Below, piece by piece: positions 49,800 to 57,440 of a stretch of DNA of 64,000 nt. This DNA is from Calothrix sp. NIES-4105 (GTDB lineage Bacteria > Cyanobacteriota > Cyanobacteriia > Cyanobacteriales > Nostocaceae). Made by a program: the position numbers and the translations under genes. Each line of letters starts with the position of its first letter. The stretch's first letter is position 1. The stretch covers positions 1,057,470 through 1,121,469 of the forward strand of contig NZ_AP018290.1 in assembly GCF_002368415.1 (NCBI RefSeq), read 5' to 3'. A model generated the notes under the pieces. It was not told the DNA's origin, ran no database searches, and saw only the letters and a program-made list of their open reading frames with translations.

Positions 49800-49867
49800 C
49801 CAAATCAGACAAAAAACTTTGCGTATTTCTTCGTTAAAAACCCTGACATTTCCAAGAATAAAGATTT

Positions 49868-50413
49868 ATGGCTACTTCCCGTATGAACAAATTACAAACT
49901 GTTGATGCTCACAATCTCAAACAATTGCTAGAGCAACAAGCTATCACACTTATAGATGTCCGCGAACCAGCTGAGTATGCAGCAGAGCATATTCCAGGTG
50001 CAAGATTGATTTCTCTTTCCAAGTTCGATCCGCGCAAAGTTCCCCAAGATCAGAATACCCAAGTAGTTCTCTACTGTCGTTCTGGGAACCGCTCCACAAT
50101 GGCTGCTCAAAAGCTTTTTGATACCGGATTTACTAGAGTAACCCATCTGGAAGGGGGTATGGGTGCTTGGAAACAAGCGGGTTATCCCATTAAAATTAAC
50201 AAAAATGCTCCAATTAGTTTAATGCGGCAGGTACAGATTGTTGCAGGCTTATTAGTGTTAACAGGCACATTATTAGGAGCATTTGTTTCTCCTTGGTTCC
50301 TGATTCTCAGTGGCTTTGTGGGAGCAGGATTAATGTTTGCGGGAATTACAGACACTTGTGCGTTAGGAATGCTACTAGCAAAACTCCCTTACAATCAGCA
50401 AAGCAGTGTATGA
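49868..50413 (+). CDS. Rhodanese with DUF2892-like membrane tail
   Basis: 181 residues. Rhodanese domain with active-site Cys70 in YCRSGNRST (CRSGNRS loop), followed by two transmembrane helices (QIVAGLLVLTGTLLGAFVS, WFLILSGFVGAGLMFAGI). Transfers sulfane sulfur; works with the dioxygenase. Its TGA overlaps the ATG of the next gene (ATGA), so they are translationally coupled. Confidence 0.88.
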   Translation: MATSRMNKLQTVDAHNLKQLLEQQAITLIDVREPAEYAAEHIPGARLISLSKFDPRKVPQDQNTQVVLYCRSGNRSTMAAQKLFDTGFTRVTHLEGGMGAWKQAGYPIKINKNAPISLMRQVQIVAGLLVLTGTLLGAFVSPWFLILSGFVGAGLMFAGITDTCALGMLLAKLPYNQQSSV

Positions 50414-50796
50414 CTTGGATAATTGGGCATTTCTTAGCTGCTTGTATTGTAGTTAGTTTGGGTTTAATTGGTGGTGGGTTTGCGATTGTTCCGGCTTTGG
50501 TACTATTAGCAAATATACCCATGAAACAGGCGATTGGGACATCCTTATTAATTATTGTATTTAATTCAGTTGCAGGCTTTTTGGGTTACTTGGGACATGT
50601 TTCTTTAGATTGGAACTTAATGTTATCTTTCATTGTAGCTGCTAGTATAGGAACAGTTTTCGGTGCATACTTGGCTGAATTTGTTCCAGCTAGTATTCCG
50701 TGTCATAAAATTTGGGGAGTTGTCGCCTGTCGTTACCGTATGGTAGGGTGTGTGACGCTACGAAAAAACTCCACTCTTCATGGAAAATATTATTAG
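50410..50796 (+). pseudogene. TauE/SafE sulfite exporter, cut by a repeat element
   Basis: MTWIIGHFLAACIVVSLGLIGGGFAIVPALVLLANIPMKQ and GTSLLIIVFNSVAGFLGYLGH are the first half of a TauE/SafE permease. The coding match stops near AEFVPASI (about 50700), and the rest of the frame is read from a hairpin-rich repeat element (50742-50887). Intact proteins have about 250 residues. Original role: exporting sulfite made by the dioxygenase. Confidence 0.75.
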
Positions 50797-50887
50797 CGTC
50801 ACGCACCACCATAACGAATGTCGGTGCTAGTAAGCTGATTAATTTTTCTATCAATTGAAGATAGTAATAGCTTACTAGCACCCTACC
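50742..50887. mobile_element. MITE-like nested-hairpin element
   Basis: Outer inverted ends GGTAGGGTG / CACCCTACC enclose two hairpins: GTGTGTGACGCTA / TAGCGTCACGCACC and TCGGTGCTAGTAAGCT / AGCTTACTAGCACC. About 146 bp, no gene. It interrupts the TauE/SafE gene. The ending sequences resemble pieces at 26669-26800. Confidence 0.55.
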
Positions 50888-50890
50888 CTA

Positions 50891-50922
50891 TCCTTCCTTT
50901 GTGTCCTTTGTGTCTTTGTGGT
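50891..50922 (-). repeat. ACCACAAAGG dispersed repeat, reverse copy
   Basis: TCCTTCCTTTGTGTCCTTTG followed by TGTCTTTGTGGT; reverse of the 26865 repeat. Confidence 0.55.
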
Positions 50923-50940
50923 TTGTTCTTCCAACCGTCC

Positions 50941-50982
50941 AAATTTAATGACATGAAGCACTAGTCTGTGTCATTAATTTTG
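50941..50982. repeat. TTAATGACA hairpin
   Basis: Arms AAATTTAATGACA and TGTCATTAATTTT around a 15-nt loop, related to the hairpin at 26794. A degenerate ACCACAGAGGCGC follows. Confidence 0.5.
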
Positions 50983-51060
50983 AGGAGTTAAGAATTTGAC
51001 CACAGAGGCGCTCCCGGCACAGAGAGGTTTTGAAGTTCGTTTTATATTTTTTACAAAATC

Positions 51061-51080
51061 ATATTATTATATAGTAATAT
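51061..51080. promoter_or_regulatory. ArsR-type operator 2
   Basis: ATATTATT-ATAT-AGTAATAT, one mismatch from the site at 49047, 38 bp before the ArsR start; fits autorepression. Confidence 0.65.
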
Positions 51081-51118
51081 CATGTCAATTTTATAATTAG
51101 TTGTATTTTTGGTTTACT

Positions 51119-51463
51119 ATGCTCAATCCCTCTCCCAAGCTACTACTACCTGTAGCTGAATACTTTAAAATTCTTTCAGAAGTTAGTCGGTTGCAAGTTT
51201 TATGTTCGTTAAAGTCAGAGGCAAAAAATGTGACACAAATTATACAAGAAACAGGATTGGGGCAAGCCAATGTTTCCAAGCATTTGAAGCTGTTGACACA
51301 AGCAGGCATGGTGACTCGTAAGCCTGAAGGGATCAGTGTTTTTTATGAAATTACCGACCCAATAATTTTTGAGATATGTGATTTGGTTTGTGAAAGACTT
51401 GCCATTAGACTTCAGGAACAAAGCCAACAATTAGACCAGCTACAGTCACTACGCAAGTTATAA
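51119..51463 (+). CDS. ArsR-family persulfide-sensing repressor (BigR/SqrR-like)
   Basis: 114 residues from ATG 51119. Winged helix AEYFKILSEVSRLQVL ... TGLGQANVSKHLKLLTQAGMV. Cysteines at 29 (VLCSL), 87 and 91 (EICDLVCERL) fit a thiol switch like that of persulfide sensors; the metal-binding CxC typical of arsenic sensors is absent. Genomic context (dioxygenase, rhodanese, TauE) and the shared operators support a sulfide/persulfide sensor. A frame start at 51101 is less likely. Confidence 0.82.
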   Translation: MLNPSPKLLLPVAEYFKILSEVSRLQVLCSLKSEAKNVTQIIQETGLGQANVSKHLKLLTQAGMVTRKPEGISVFYEITDPIIFEICDLVCERLAIRLQEQSQQLDQLQSLRKL

Positions 51464-51480
51464 AAAGTTCTACTAACTTT

Positions 51481-51500
51481 ATATTACTATCTGATAATAT
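51481..51500. promoter_or_regulatory. ArsR-type operator 3, degenerate
   Basis: ATATTACTATCTGATAATAT, 17 bp after the ArsR stop. A 16-codon frame MFTKVKHKPELPKELN follows at 51530. This suggests a lost gene once regulated here. Confidence 0.45.
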
Positions 51501-51677
51501 GGAAGTATGGTATATTAGTTAAGGAAGGCATGTTTACAAAAGTGAAACATAAACCAGAATTGCCCAAAGAGTTAAATTAACGAACGATAAACTTTTTACT
51601 CCTGTAATCAATGAAGTTGAGGAGATGCAGAAAATTATGCAATTTTTGCATTAATTATAATTTTTTTATGCATAAGT

Positions 51678-51700
51678 AAGGTCGCCATTGGCAACCATAC
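51678..51700 (+). repeat. Dispersed GGTCGCC repeat, copy 3
   Basis: AAGGTCGCCATTGGCAACCA followed by TAC, at the 3' end of modBC; near-palindrome with arms GGTCGCC / GGCAACC. Confidence 0.5.
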
Positions 51701-53544
51701 TATTCTTTAAGTAAAATCAAGCGTAAAGAGTCTAAATGCACGTACCAAGGTAGAGGTTTGTCTTTGAGAGTAGCCCATTTTTCTTTTAAAACTTCTACTT
51801 GTAGGTGATAATCATTAGAATTATTAGAATTCGTATTAGTTTTGAGAAATAGTGTCATCCTGTGGGGTGTTTCGCTAGTTCTTGCTAAATAACAAGGAAA
51901 AGTATTTTCCCTGCCGTTAGAACTGTTACTGACACTAATATGATGCGCGCGGATGGCAACGTGAGATAATTGCTCCGGGATTGGTTCGATTACTTGCAAA
52001 GTGCAGCCCCAGTCAATGGCCTCAATTTGTTGAGGTTCTTTCATGACAGCTTGCGAAAAATTCTTGCAGCCTGTAAGTTTAGCTACGGTGACTGTAGCGG
52101 GATGTTCAAAAATATCGTGTTTAGAACCGTATTGTGCTGATGAACCTTTATCTAGCACCATTAGATGTGGACAAACTCGATAGGCTTCTTCCATATTATG
52201 AGTGACAAATAGGGCGGCGCCGTTATAATTCGCTAATCTTTCCACCATTTCTTGTTCTAGCTGACTTCGCAAATAAGTATCAAGAGCAGAAAATGGTTCA
52301 TCTAATAATAAAGCTTCTGGTTGTGATGCTAATGCTCTTGCTAATGCAACTCGTTGCTGTTGACCACCGGATAGTTGATGCGGATATCTATCTCCTAACC
52401 CTTCTAGTTGCACTGTTAGAAGTTGAGTTTCTACTTGTTGCTTAATTGCTGTTTTAGATAATCCTTTTGGCAAACCGAAACTGATATTTTGCGCTACGGT
52501 CATATGAGGGAAAAGCGCGTAATTTTGTACTAAAAAGCCAATACGCCGTTCGCGACTAGGAATATTAATTTTCTTTGTCGAGTCAAATAACACCCGTCCA
52601 TTCAATATAATCTTACCTGTGGTTGGTGTTTCTACCCCAGCAAGACACCGCAATATCATACTCTTTCCGGCGCCTGACCCTCCCAACAATCCTAACACTT
52701 CATCCTTGGCAGTGAAACCAACAGTTAAATTAAAGCCTGGAAAGTTTTTTTCAATATCTACAAATAAACCAGAATCCGATGTAGAGACGCGATTAATCGC
52801 GTCTCTACAATATGTAACGTCTGTACGGGGTTTTAAATTATTAGTTCTTCTATTTCCTTGCCCTCCCTTTCTACGAGTCCTTTTTTGTTGTGATTGCTGC
52901 CAAATATTAACCGCGACAATACCAGATAGGGATGTACCCATTATTACCAGCGACCAAAACCACGCTTCGTTATTTGCTCCTCCTTCAACGGCAAAGTAAA
53001 TAGCTAAAGGCATCGTTTGGGTTTGCCCAGGAATGTTACCTGCTAGCATTAATGTGGCGCCGAACTCACCTAGAGCGCGCGCGAATGCTAGGGTTGTTCC
53101 TGCTAAAATACCTGGTAGCGACAACGGGATCATAATTCGCCAAAACACCGTTGTTTCGGATGCTCCAAGGGTTTTGGCTACTAATAGCAGATTTTCGTCT
53201 ATTTGCTCTAAGGCGCCTAATGCAGTTCGATACATCAATGGAAAGGATACCACCGTTGCTGCAATAGCGGCGCCGTACCAGTTAAAAACAACACTAAATC
53301 CGCCAAATTTGTTTAAAAATTGCCCCGCAGGACCAAACTTCCCGAAAAACATCAACAGTAAAAAACCGACAACTGTGGGAGGTAAAATTAACGGAGAGAC
53401 GAAAATTCCCTCGATAAAAGATTTACCTTTGCCTTGATAATGTAGCATCCAATAAGCAGCAGCAAGACCCAAAAAGAAAGTAATAACTGTTGCTAATAAT
53501 GAGGTTTTGAGTGATATCCAAAGCGGGGTAAGGTCTTGTGGCAT
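51700..53544 (-). CDS. modBC: Fused molybdate ABC transporter ModBC
   Basis: 614 residues. ModB permease first (about 1-220: FVSPLILPPTVVGFLLL, RTALGALEQIDENLLLVAKTLGASE, the EAA loop), then a linker, then ModC ATPase (from about 260): Walker A GGSGAGKS, Q-loop, LSGGQQQRVALARAL signature and LLLDEPFSALD, followed by a C-terminal regulatory part. The fusion is common in cyanobacteria. The linker codons include a complete copy of the 28-bp palindrome (52781-52808) in frame, read as CRDAINRVST. Imports molybdate needed for nitrogenase and nitrate reductase. Confidence 0.92.
   Translation of the reverse strand: MPQDLTPLWISLKTSLLATVITFFLGLAAAYWMLHYQGKGKSFIEGIFVSPLILPPTVVGFLLLMFFGKFGPAGQFLNKFGGFSVVFNWYGAAIAATVVSFPLMYRTALGALEQIDENLLLVAKTLGASETTVFWRIMIPLSLPGILAGTTLAFARALGEFGATLMLAGNIPGQTQTMPLAIYFAVEGGANNEAWFWSLVIMGTSLSGIVAVNIWQQSQQKRTRRKGGQGNRRTNNLKPRTDVTYCRDAINRVSTSDSGLFVDIEKNFPGFNLTVGFTAKDEVLGLLGGSGAGKSMILRCLAGVETPTTGKIILNGRVLFDSTKKINIPSRERRIGFLVQNYALFPHMTVAQNISFGLPKGLSKTAIKQQVETQLLTVQLEGLGDRYPHQLSGGQQQRVALARALASQPEALLLDEPFSALDTYLRSQLEQEMVERLANYNGAALFVTHNMEEAYRVCPHLMVLDKGSSAQYGSKHDIFEHPATVTVAKLTGCKNFSQAVMKEPQQIEAIDWGCTLQVIEPIPEQLSHVAIRAHHISVSNSSNGRENTFPCYLARTSETPHRMTLFLKTNTNSNNSNDYHLQVEVLKEKWATLKDKPLPWYVHLDSLRLILLKE
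52781..52808. repeat. 28-bp palindrome inside modBC coding sequence
   Basis: Arms GTAGAGACGCGATT / AATCGCGTCTCTAC, identical to 9957-9984, inserted in frame in the ModB-ModC linker. As the reading frame is kept, it adds about ten residues without breaking the gene. Confidence 0.75.
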
Positions 53545-53547
53545 TTT

Positions 53548-53571
53548 TAGAATTTAGAATTTAGAATTTAG
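53548..53571 (+). repeat. AATTTAG short tandem repeat
   Basis: Three to four copies of AGAATTT just upstream of the modBC start. Likely promoter-region slippage; no function known. Confidence 0.5.
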
Positions 53572-53637
53572 ATTTTGGATTGGACGGGTTTACGGGTATC
53601 CTAAAACTAAGTTAAAATTATCGTTAACCCGTACTTA

Positions 53638-53715
53638 CTAAGTTGTACCTAGTGTAAAGCGTTGTTTTTCAAACACTGTTTTAGCTTGCTCCCCTGATAA
53701 AAATTGGTAAAGATT
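53638..53715 (-). pseudogene. Remnant of a second modA (C-terminus)
   Basis: Minus-strand frame NLYQFLSGEQAKTVFEKQRF then TLGTT-stop. This is the C-terminal signature of ModA and resembles EFLQYLSEDQAQAIFRKYGF at the end of the intact modA (53822). Upstream of it the sequence is unrelated. It lies where a modA gene is expected, immediately before modBC, so a duplicated modA has been mostly deleted. Confidence 0.6.
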
Positions 53716-53821
53716 CAGGCGCCTCTACAACATCTATAAAAAATGCAACCAGATGTAGAAATAAATAATGCCGTCTGAAGAACCGCTATGCAGAAGCTCT
53801 CAGAATTACACTTGCTTAAAT

Positions 53822-54616
53822 TTAAGGCTTAAGAAAGCCGTATTTTCTAAAAATAGCTTGAGCTTGGTCTTCAGATAAATACTGTAAAAACTCCCTAGCT
53901 GCTTGTTGGTTTTTACTCTGCTTGAGTACTGCCGCTGGATAGATAATTGGTGCATGATATGTCTCTGAAGCCGAAACAACAGTTTTAACTTTGTTAGAAA
54001 TTGCAGCATCAGTTCGATATACCAAACCCGCATCAGCGTTTCCAGATTCTACTGCTGCTAAAACTTGACGCACGTTGTTCGCAAATACAAACTTAGGTCT
54101 AATTTTATCGTAGATTTTTAGTTGTTTGAGAACTTGTTCCGCATATTGTCCCGCAGGTACGCTTCTAGGTTCGCCAATAGCAATCTTCCTGATATCATCT
54201 CTTGTCAGGTTAAAGAAACTGGTGACATTGGTAACATTCCTTGGCACAATCAACACAAGACGATTTTTAGCTAAGTTTTTACGAGTACCTGAAACTAGCT
54301 GTCCTGCTTGTTCCAATGTATCTACTTGTCTTTTTGCTGCAGAAATGAAAACATCTGCTGGGGCGCCTTGTTGAATTTGTTGCAGTAGGGCGCCGGAAGC
54401 ACCAAAATTATAGTTGACGGTTACGCCAGGTCTGCTTTGTTGGTAATTAGTCTTAACTTCTTCCAACACTTCTTTCAAAGAGGCAGCAGCGGAAACTAGC
54501 AGAGTGGCGTTTGACTGTGCTACCACAGTAGAGGGCGTTAGCAATGGCAAGCTAACTGTAAGTAGCAAGCTCATAACTGCTGCCCCAAAAAAGGCAAAAA
54601 AACGTCTTCTGTTCAT
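53822..54616 (-). CDS. modA: Molybdate-binding protein ModA
   Basis: 264 residues from Met 54616 (MNRRRFFAFFGAAVMSLLLT, signal peptide with Tat-like RRRFF; upstream Mets exist). Mature part LLVSAAASLKEVLEEVKTNY, VNYNFGASGALLQQIQQGAPADVFISA and NADAGLVYRTDA are the oxyanion-binding signature. Binds molybdate (or tungstate) in the periplasm and hands it to ModBC. Divergent from the RHH gene; the operators 54656-54704 lie between them and overlap a possible -35 for modA. Confidence 0.9.
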   Translation of the reverse strand: MNRRRFFAFFGAAVMSLLLTVSLPLLTPSTVVAQSNATLLVSAAASLKEVLEEVKTNYQQSRPGVTVNYNFGASGALLQQIQQGAPADVFISAAKRQVDTLEQAGQLVSGTRKNLAKNRLVLIVPRNVTNVTSFFNLTRDDIRKIAIGEPRSVPAGQYAEQVLKQLKIYDKIRPKFVFANNVRQVLAAVESGNADAGLVYRTDAAISNKVKTVVSASETYHAPIIYPAAVLKQSKNQQAAREFLQYLSEDQAQAIFRKYGFLKP

Positions 54617-54655
54617 GGAAAAGCTCATCAGAGGTTTATTCTGTATAATTAAGGC

Positions 54656-54704
54656 TTGGTAGTATCTTACCAACATTTAACCAACTTACCAATCAAATTG
54701 GTAA
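54656..54704. promoter_or_regulatory. Double TTACCAA operator between modA and RHH gene
   Basis: Two sites: TTGGTA-GTATC-TTACCAA (54656-54673) and TTACCAA-TCAAA-TTGGTAA (54686-54704). The second ends 5 bp before the RHH start codon; the first overlaps a putative modA promoter (TTATAC on the minus strand near 54642). Placement fits a repressor controlling both genes. Confidence 0.65.
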
Positions 54705-54709
54705 CATTT

Positions 54710-54844
54710 ATGCCAAGAAAAGAACAAGGGTGGATAACATTTCAAACGTTAGAGGAGGAGCGTGAACTCCTAGAAGAGTACTGTCAGCAGTCTCAACGCA
54801 CAAAAACAGAGATACTGCGGGAACTTGTAAGAAATTTGACTTAG
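54710..54844 (+). CDS. Tiny ribbon-helix-helix (CopG/Arc-like) regulator
   Basis: 44 residues, start at ATG 54710. MPRKEQGWITFQTLEEEREL then LEEYCQQSQRTKTEILRELV: one beta strand (GWITFQT) followed by two helices, the minimal RHH fold, which dimerises to bind palindromes. Such proteins are 40-60 residues, so it is full length. It has no Shine-Dalgarno. Divergent from modA with operators between, and the same palindrome precedes other genes in this region, so I infer it regulates molybdenum-related genes. Effector unknown. Confidence 0.7.
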   Translation: MPRKEQGWITFQTLEEERELLEEYCQQSQRTKTEILRELVRNLT

Positions 54845-55089
54845 CAATCTGACTCCGGGGTGTCTATACCAAAAAAACGTTACAGAAGTTGTCACTGGAT
54901 TCATCAATACCGAGGTAACGCTAGAAATTGTTCATTCTGTTCTTAATCTTAAACTCTAAACATGCTTACTATCATTACTCATCCCTAACTGTCTTTGTTA
55001 CTTTTACTACTATGGACATATTAGTGTTAATTCAAGGTTAACCTTATTAACTTTTCGTTAATGTAACTGTTGCTACACTTTAACAGTTT

Positions 55090-55126
55090 ACTTGGTAATA
55101 TACTTAATTACCAAGTAAATTGGTAT
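55090..55126. promoter_or_regulatory. Double TTACCAA operator before 55171
   Basis: Nested inverted repeats ACTTGGTAAT-ATACTTA-ATTACCAAGT (55090-55116) and TTACCAA-GTAAA-TTGGTAT (55108-55126), 45 bp before the gene at 55171. Same double arrangement as at modA. The rest of the gap from 54845 holds no gene. Confidence 0.65.
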
Positions 55127-55170
55127 AAACTCAGTATAGGAACGTTGCTTACTGTTATATAGGATGATTA

Positions 55171-55434
55171 ATGATGCCAGAAGAACATGATTTTACTATC
55201 AGCAAGGCAAATTTCTTTTATCCCCGTTATCCGTATCGTGGTAATTTTACACCAGAAAATTTAGTTTTCAACTCTAACTTACAAGAATTTGCACAAAAGG
55301 TCGGCTATATATGCGGACTGCAAACATCTGGTAAAATATCTCCGGAGGAAGCTTACACTCAAATTAAAAAGCTCTGGAAACAATTAAAACAAGCCAAAAA
55401 AAAATTAAACATAGGTCAAACTCCTTTGGAATGA
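55171..55434 (+). CDS. Small cyanobacterial protein (DUF7219-like)
   Basis: 87 residues (or 86 from the second Met). FFYPRYPYRGNFTPENLVFN, SNLQEFAQKVGYICGLQTSG, KISPEEAYTQIKKLWKQLKQ. This N-F-x-Y-P-R ... F-x-P-E-N-L-x-F-N pattern is a small family I recall near nitrogen-fixation genes in cyanobacteria. It has its own double operator and a following ATAAGGAG hairpin, so it is a single-gene unit of the predicted regulon. Function unknown. Confidence 0.65.
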   Translation: MMPEEHDFTISKANFFYPRYPYRGNFTPENLVFNSNLQEFAQKVGYICGLQTSGKISPEEAYTQIKKLWKQLKQAKKKLNIGQTPLE

Positions 55435-55459
55435 CAGTATAGTTATCTTTAGTCTTGGG

Positions 55460-55479
55460 ACTCCTTATCAATAAGGAGT
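55460..55479. terminator. Hairpin after 55171 gene
   Basis: ACTCCTTATCAATAAGGAGT, 9-bp arms around CA, 26 bp after the stop, followed by GTGTTTC. Weak intrinsic terminator. Confidence 0.5.
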
Positions 55480-55574
55480 GTGTTTCGTTACCGACGATGC
55501 AGCTAATATACGGTTGGTATGCTTTTCTAGTATAAATATATATTTTATAAGGTATGTATTTACCTTTACTTGAT

Positions 55575-55593
55575 TTACCAATAATTTTGGTAA
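55575..55593. promoter_or_regulatory. TTACCAA palindrome before small ORF
   Basis: TTACCAA-TAATT-TTGGTAA, ending 4 bp before the ATG at 55598, the same spacing as the site before the RHH gene. Confidence 0.6.
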
Positions 55594-55597
55594 TATT

Positions 55598-55720
55598 ATG
55601 AGTTTTAACTTTGTTGGTGTAATTTTTAACCCAGAACACGACGGCAACAACGACACAATTTATGCAGGACTAATTAGAACAACATTCAGATTCTTGGTCT
55701 TTGTTACTCACCATCTGTAA
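55598..55720 (+). CDS. Predicted 40-residue protein under TTACCAA control
   Basis: ATG directly after the palindrome: MSFNFVGVIFNPEHDGNNDT then IYAGLIRTTFRFLVFVTHHL-stop. No known motif; a hydrophobic C-terminal helix. No Shine-Dalgarno, as for the RHH gene, suggesting a leaderless message. A hairpin with a T-run (55737) follows the stop, so operator, frame and terminator make a compact unit. Could also be a regulatory RNA. Confidence 0.45.
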   Translation: MSFNFVGVIFNPEHDGNNDTIYAGLIRTTFRFLVFVTHHL

Positions 55721-55736
55721 ATCTGACTCACACCTT

Positions 55737-55765
55737 TCCTTATTAATAAGGAGGGTTTCTTTTTG
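55737..55765 (+). terminator. Intrinsic terminator after small ORF
   Basis: TCCTTATTAATAAGGA followed by GGGTTTCTTTTT, 16 bp after the 55720 stop; similar arms to the hairpin at 55460. Confidence 0.6.
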
Positions 55766-55841
55766 CTTCTATTTACATTCAACTGATATTAGCAGTTATA
55801 TGGTGGGCTGTTCACCCACCTTTTTTGGTCAAAATTTTATT

Positions 55842-56051
55842 TTAGTCAACACCAATCATCACATCGCTTGATTTAACAAGGGCATAAGCATCTTGACCTT
55901 CTTTGAGATTTAAAGATTCTACTGCGTCTTTGGTAATAATTGAAGTAACTTCTACTCCTGGTAAGATTTCTAAAATAACTTCATAATTTACAGAACCAGG
56001 TATAATTGCTTTTATTTTTGCTTTCAGAGAATTACGCGCGCTAACTTTCAT
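55842..56051 (-). CDS. Mop/TOBE-domain molybdate-binding protein
   Basis: 69 residues: MKVSARNSLKAKIKAIIPGS, VNYEVILEILPGVEVTSIIT, KDAVESLNLKEGQDAYALVK, SSDVMIGVD. This is a single Mop (molbindin) domain: SARN-x-L-x-G-type start, T-x2-S near the middle and the A-x-V-K-x-S-x-V-M end. Molbindins store or buffer molybdate in the cytoplasm as hexamers. Convergent with the small ORF. Confidence 0.85.
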   Translation of the reverse strand: MKVSARNSLKAKIKAIIPGSVNYEVILEILPGVEVTSIITKDAVESLNLKEGQDAYALVKSSDVMIGVD

Positions 56052-56198
56052 ATTGAAATCACCCTTACTGAAGATACTTAATTAATAATAGATTACTTAG
56101 TTAAAATAATATACTTTAGGAATAACATCAAGCCCTATTAATTTTTATTTTGCTATAGCATTCCTAATTGATTTGTAAAAAATGAAATCTCTATAACG

Positions 56199-56230
56199 AA
56201 CCACAAAGGCGCAAAGGACACAAAGGAAGA
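56199..56230 (+). repeat. ACCACAAAGGCGCAAAGG dispersed repeat
   Basis: GAACCACAAAGGCGCAAAGG followed by ACACAAAGGA, in the 616-bp gap between the Mop gene and the SLH fragment. The rest of that gap is A+T-rich with no gene. Confidence 0.55.
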
Positions 56231-56421
56231 AAAAGAAGAAAGGTTTAAAATTTTACGCTCTTATTTAGGACTGCTATAGCTACTGATAGTTAAAAATTAT
56301 GCCATATTGCCATACAAAAACTATTATAGCATACAAATTACAAAAATTACCATAAATAATAATGATGATGTTAAATTAATGATTTTCTGAAGTCGGTATT
56401 TTCTATGTGAATCCTTGATTG

Positions 56422-56440
56422 TATCCAACTAGGTTGGTAT
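56422..56440. promoter_or_regulatory. Weak TTACCAA-like palindrome
   Basis: TATCCAA-CTAGG-TTGGTAT, similar to the operators but with mismatches. The next gene is the SLH fragment about 230 bp downstream, so relevance is uncertain. Confidence 0.3.
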
Positions 56441-56667
56441 AGTGACGTATTTGGATTAACACCGATGGATTTTAATCCTAAACGTTCTGGATATCTCTGC
56501 ATTCATGTTATTTACTGATTTAATCACTAGCAATGGTGATACTATCTCAAAACAGCGATGTTTAAATCTATCTAAAAACATATTCGGCGCAATACAATCT
56601 AAAAAACCGATAATAACAATTCAAGTTTTAAGAAAAAATTACCACATCCTTCTTAGGTAAAAATATT

Positions 56668-57087
56668 TTGAGATCAGAGGATATAATTACAGGTTTTCCT
56701 GATGCCACTTTTAAACCAGAACAACCTGTAAGTTGTGCTAAATTTGCAGCGATGATTCAAAAAGCTTTTAATCAAAACCTGGTTCGACAGCTAAGTACCG
56801 GAGAGTTTAGAGATATACCTGCCGACTACTGGGCTATTTCTGCTGCTCAGGAAGCTTATGAAACAGGATTTATGTCTGGATATGCTGAGAATTTCTTTTT
56901 CCGTTCAGTAGCAATTGAATTTTTTAGATACAACGTTATTTATCGTATTAATAACCAAGTTATCTTACGAGGCTCGACAAAACCCAACATTTTCAAGACT
57001 TTGTTGGGTTCTCTTGAACCTCCACCCAACCTACAAATATTCGCACGCCGAGCAGTATTGATACCCGTAGAGGGTGCAATTTCCTAA
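56668..57087 (+). pseudogene. SLH-domain protein fragment
   Basis: DIITGFPDATFKPEQPVSCAKFAAMIQKAF and FRDIPADYWAISAAQEAYETGFMSGY are S-layer-homology segments that bind proteins to the cell wall. The frame starts only with TTG and is open a little further upstream to a TAA at 56629. The C-terminal part runs into the GTAGGTTGGGTGGAGG repeat (57001-57034) and continues in repeat-derived sequence. Truncated at both ends. Confidence 0.65.
57001..57034. repeat. GTAGGTTGGGTGGAGG repeat, copy 3 (reverse)
   Basis: Reverse strand reads GTAGGTTGGGTGGAGGTTCA then AGAGAACCCAACAA. Forms the 3' end of the SLH fragment. The following gap to 57440 has no gene that I can see. Confidence 0.6.
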
Positions 57088-57440
57088 TCCAACTTAAAAA
57101 GATTGGGCATCGCTGTGGTAAATTTTTAATAGTGCTGTCTGGTCGCTCTATCTCATCAATCATTATTAATGGATAGGCGAATAATTACTATGCCTTTGGT
57201 ATAGTATCAAATATTGCTCAGTACAATGCCTGAACAGCGAGCAAATTGGAGTGCGGTAGTGGCTATGGTAACGCTAGGGAGAAATCGACGAGGATGATAG
57301 TACAGAACAAATAGTTATGTATTGATTTATTCTATATAGTTATAAAACGATTTTAAGTGCTTATGCAAAATTAAACATATTGTCATACCACTTAACGCAC
57401 ACTATGCAAACCAATTTACGCCTACCAAGCAAAGTTAACT

